This document shows, in pieces, positions 41,043-43,436 of a stretch of 43,436 bases of DNA. This DNA is from Lentisphaeria bacterium UBA4640 (GTDB lineage Bacteria > Verrucomicrobiota > Lentisphaeria > Victivallales > UBA1829), in contig DHMO01000052.1 in assembly GCA_002405835.1 (NCBI GenBank), forward strand, positions 1 to 43,436. The letters run 5' to 3'. The translations under genes and the position numbers were made by a program. The notes under the pieces are model-generated. The model was not told where the DNA came from and did no database searches. It worked only from the letters and a program-made list of their open reading frames with translations. Positions within the stretch are counted from its first letter, which is position 1; every line of letters begins with the position of its first letter.

Positions 41043-43436
41043 ATGAAATCATTTTTTACACTTCTTGGTTCCGGGCTCCTTGCCGGATTCCTTCAGGCGG
41101 GCGACGCCGTCATTGATCACGACCCGTTCCCTCCTTTCAGAGAACTGCCGCAAACGGTGCTGATGCCGAGGAATGCAAAAATCTCTTTTGACCGTCACGG
41201 CAATATTCTGGTCAACGGCAGGATCCGCTACCTTCTCGGAATGAGCTATTCTTTCACGAACATGGATGTGAATATCGTTCCGACGGAAGGGTATCCGCCG
41301 GAGCTTTCCTGGCTCTATGAAAAACCGTGGGGCTATGAAACGGCACAGAGACTTGGATTTGACACGCTGCAGGGGCATCCGAGCTGCACCTGGCTCCGTA
41401 AAGTCAACCCTGAATTTCCTGTGGAAGGCTTGAACGGGAAAAACGATGAACTTCTCAAAGAGATGGTGAAAAACGGTCTGCCGTACAATATGGACAATAC
41501 GGCGTTTCCGTGGTCGCAGGGTGCTGTCGCGGGGAAAAAACATCTTGCTCCCGCGATTCCGCCGGATGCCTATAACAGCTTCAACAACAGCAGCAACAAT
41601 CACTGGATGCCCTACAATGTTTTTCATCCCGAGGGACGCAAGCTTTATAAAATGATGTTTGAGAACAGCGTGGATGAAGCGCGCCGAGTCGGGATCCGCC
41701 ACATTGTTACGCATGAGCTTTTCAATGAACCCGCCTACAACGATCTCGGAGAGTATAACAAGAAACTTTTTGCTTCCACTTTGAAAGAAGAGTTTGGGAC
41801 TGTGGAAAGGATGAACAAGGTCTTCCGGCATTATTTCAAAAGTTTTGAAGATGCAGCTTCTCTCAGGGAAAAGGGAAAGTGTCCCCCGCTTGCCGTCGCC
41901 TGGGGAAAATTCATGGAAAAAGGTTTTACCGAAATCAGCCGGCTCGGGTTTGAGACGATCCGCGCAATGGAGCCCGAGGCAAAAGTTTCCACTCAGGTGA
42001 TCGGCATGAATTTCTACCGGGTGCTGCCGCAGTCGAACATCAATATCTATGAAGTGAACAGAATCCTCAACGCTGTTGTCCTGCCTACCTCGGGCGGACT
42101 TTTCCTGCGCACCGGAGTTGAAAACGCTCCAGCAGGAACACTTGAATCCCCGTCGCTTCCGTACAGCATGGCTGAAGGTTTTCTTGCAAGACATCTCTTT
42201 CGCGCCATGGCTGACGGGAAAGTTCTTCTGAATTCGGAAGCATACGCGGGAAGCTCCCGCCGCGAAAATGCCAACATCGTCTGGATGGATTTGCTTCGCG
42301 GTTCAAGCGCAACCTACATGTTTTCATGGGTCAAAATCATGTCTCTGTGGAAACCTGATTTCGTTGCAGCCGGCGGGAAAAGACTTGCAGAGCGCTGCGG
42401 TTATATCCTCAGCAACCCGTACGCCCATCATCCGGAGAATCTTCTTGGCTTTCTTGATGCAAAAAAAGAAATTTTCCGTTTCGCAGATTTTTTTGTTCCG
42501 AGAGAACGTTTTGCTTCCGTTCCGCGCGAAGTTGCGGTAATGCTTTCCTACCCGACGGAACGTTATGGAGTCCCAGCCGGATTCACCAAAAAAAATGAGA
42601 TCATCAACTATACTGCGGCGCTCGAGCTGTCGCATTACGCGATTGACGGAATTTTCGAAGAGCAGCTTTCCGAAGGCCGCGCAGACCGCTACCGGGTGAT
42701 TGTTGCCCCGTCTGTCCTCTGCACCTATCCGGGGACGGTTGACCGTCTTGCGGATTTCGTGGAGAAAGGCGGCATTTTGATTGCCGCCCGCAGCGATATG
42801 CCGTTTGACGAGTATGGCAATCCTCTTGACCGGAGCAGACTTTTCAAAGGACTCAAAATCAGCGGCGAGCCAAACGCTTCCTCTGGAACGCTTGTTTTTG
42901 ATAAACTGAAGCAGCCGCTGTCTCTGCCCGGCAGTGTTGCAGCACTGTCCGATATCAATGTCAAAGCGGACAGCCGTGTATGGGAAGTCCTTGCAAGCAC
43001 CGGAGGAAAAGCGGCGGTTCTCAAACGCACTGCCGGCAAGGGGGCTGTCTATTTTATCGCCCCGATGATGCAGGATTACGGGATTGCATGTGTGCTTTCC
43101 TCCATCCTGGAAGAGACGGGGATCAGCCCCGTTATTGCTCTCTCCCGGGCAAAGGAAGGCGATCTTGCGGGGAACATCGAAGCTCACGTTTCCCGCAAAG
43201 ACGGTATTGAGCTTGCGTTTCTGCTGAATCTTGACAGTTTTCCGAAGCTGGTGGAAGTCAGTCTTCCTTCTGGTGCGGAATGCGCCGCCGAACTTTTTTC
43301 CGGAAAACAGCTTCCCGTGGAAAACGGCAAGGCGCTTTTCATGATTGGAGAAAATTCGCGCATCATGCTCGGGTTCGGAAAACGCAGATCCATTGAAGAA
43401 CGCTTCGGTACACTTAAGGGAACCTCTATCAATATC
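41043..43436 (+). CDS. Secreted GH42-like glycoside hydrolase, 3' end beyond the window (at least 798 aa)
   Basis: The reading frame is open from the ATG at 41043 to the last base, so the gene is cut by the window edge. A signal peptide is likely (MKSFFTLLGSGLLAGFLQA). A TIM barrel follows, with the clan GH-A acid/base motif LFNEPAYND (Glu229) and a probable nucleophile in LLNSEAYAG (Glu399). Residues 500-680 look like the Rossmann-type GH42 trimerisation domain (RYRVIVAPSVLCTY, FVEKGGILIAA), and a beta-rich region comes after. Beta-galactosidase or a related exo-activity is the best guess. AGAAGG lies before the start. It follows the pseudopilin by 27 bases. Confidence 0.75.
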   Translation, partial: MKSFFTLLGSGLLAGFLQAGDAVIDHDPFPPFRELPQTVLMPRNAKISFDRHGNILVNGRIRYLLGMSYSFTNMDVNIVPTEGYPPELSWLYEKPWGYETAQRLGFDTLQGHPSCTWLRKVNPEFPVEGLNGKNDELLKEMVKNGLPYNMDNTAFPWSQGAVAGKKHLAPAIPPDAYNSFNNSSNNHWMPYNVFHPEGRKLYKMMFENSVDEARRVGIRHIVTHELFNEPAYNDLGEYNKKLFASTLKEEFGTVERMNKVFRHYFKSFEDAASLREKGKCPPLAVAWGKFMEKGFTEISRLGFETIRAMEPEAKVSTQVIGMNFYRVLPQSNINIYEVNRILNAVVLPTSGGLFLRTGVENAPAGTLESPSLPYSMAEGFLARHLFRAMADGKVLLNSEAYAGSSRRENANIVWMDLLRGSSATYMFSWVKIMSLWKPDFVAAGGKRLAERCGYILSNPYAHHPENLLGFLDAKKEIFRFADFFVPRERFASVPREVAVMLSYPTERYGVPAGFTKKNEIINYTAALELSHYAIDGIFEEQLSEGRADRYRVIVAPSVLCTYPGTVDRLADFVEKGGILIAARSDMPFDEYGNPLDRSRLFKGLKISGEPNASSGTLVFDKLKQPLSLPGSVAALSDINVKADSRVWEVLASTGGKAAVLKRTAGKGAVYFIAPMMQDYGIACVLSSILEETGISPVIALSRAKEGDLAGNIEAHVSRKDGIELAFLLNLDSFPKLVEVSLPSGAECAAELFSGKQLPVENGKALFMIGENSRIMLGFGKRRSIEERFGTLKGTSINI

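Noticed and set aside
1..43436. tRNA, rRNA, CRISPR, insertion sequence or prophage content
   Set aside because: No cloverleaf, rRNA signature, regular spaced repeat array, transposase or integrase was recognised on either strand.

Overview
The window is a chromosomal segment that most resembles an anaerobic, sugar-fermenting member of the Lentisphaerota (Victivallis-like, PVC superphylum). This is an inference from gene content: a trimeric [FeFe] hydrogenase; two Lentisphaerota-style H-X9-DG pseudopilins; many glycoside hydrolases beside AraC, GntR and LacI regulators; Gram-negative envelope genes (kdtA/waaA, tolB); and a divergent FtsZ/FtsA pair. No rRNA, tRNA, CRISPR array, insertion sequence or prophage gene was seen.

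Layout. (1) 129-4606, minus: hydC-hydB-hydA, an NADH-linked [FeFe] hydrogenase, with a good terminator behind it and a promoter in front that is wrapped in repeated motifs. (2) 5022-14824: a carbohydrate locus. Three glycoside-hydrolase-type genes and one pseudopilin gene run leftward from a divergent promoter region shared with an AraC-type regulator gene. (3) 14826-17554, minus: a sodium:solute symporter followed by a GntR/LacI-type regulator, with a nested hairpin between them. (4) 17663-25388, minus: a seven-gene housekeeping operon kdtA-thiC-tadA-ctp-rhomboid-glgA-queA, closed by a terminator. (5) 25548-28018, plus: tolB-folC from a recognisable promoter, then a stand-alone AAA-ATPase/PD-(D/E)XK gene (28079-29635). 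(6) 29651-38881, minus: ten tightly packed genes ftsA-ftsZ-M28 peptidase-FAH hydrolase-polysaccharide deacetylase-HIT-esterase-rsmE-phoB-phoR, many joined by ATGA stop/start overlaps; a Pho-box-like triple repeat lies before phoB. (7) 39169-43436, plus: a LacI regulator, a second pseudopilin and a secreted GH42-like hydrolase that runs off the window.

How it fits together. Glycans would be cut by secreted and cytoplasmic hydrolases, and the products imported by the symporter under AraC/GntR/LacI control. Fermentation would dispose of electrons as H2 through HydABC, and surplus glucose could be stored through GlgA. The most interesting pattern is that two separate loci repeat the combination sugar-type regulator + pseudopilin + glycoside hydrolase, which suggests that the pseudopilins serve glycan use. 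Other points worth a look are an FtsZ lacking one of the two T7-loop catalytic aspartates and several operator-like repeats placed exactly on predicted promoters.
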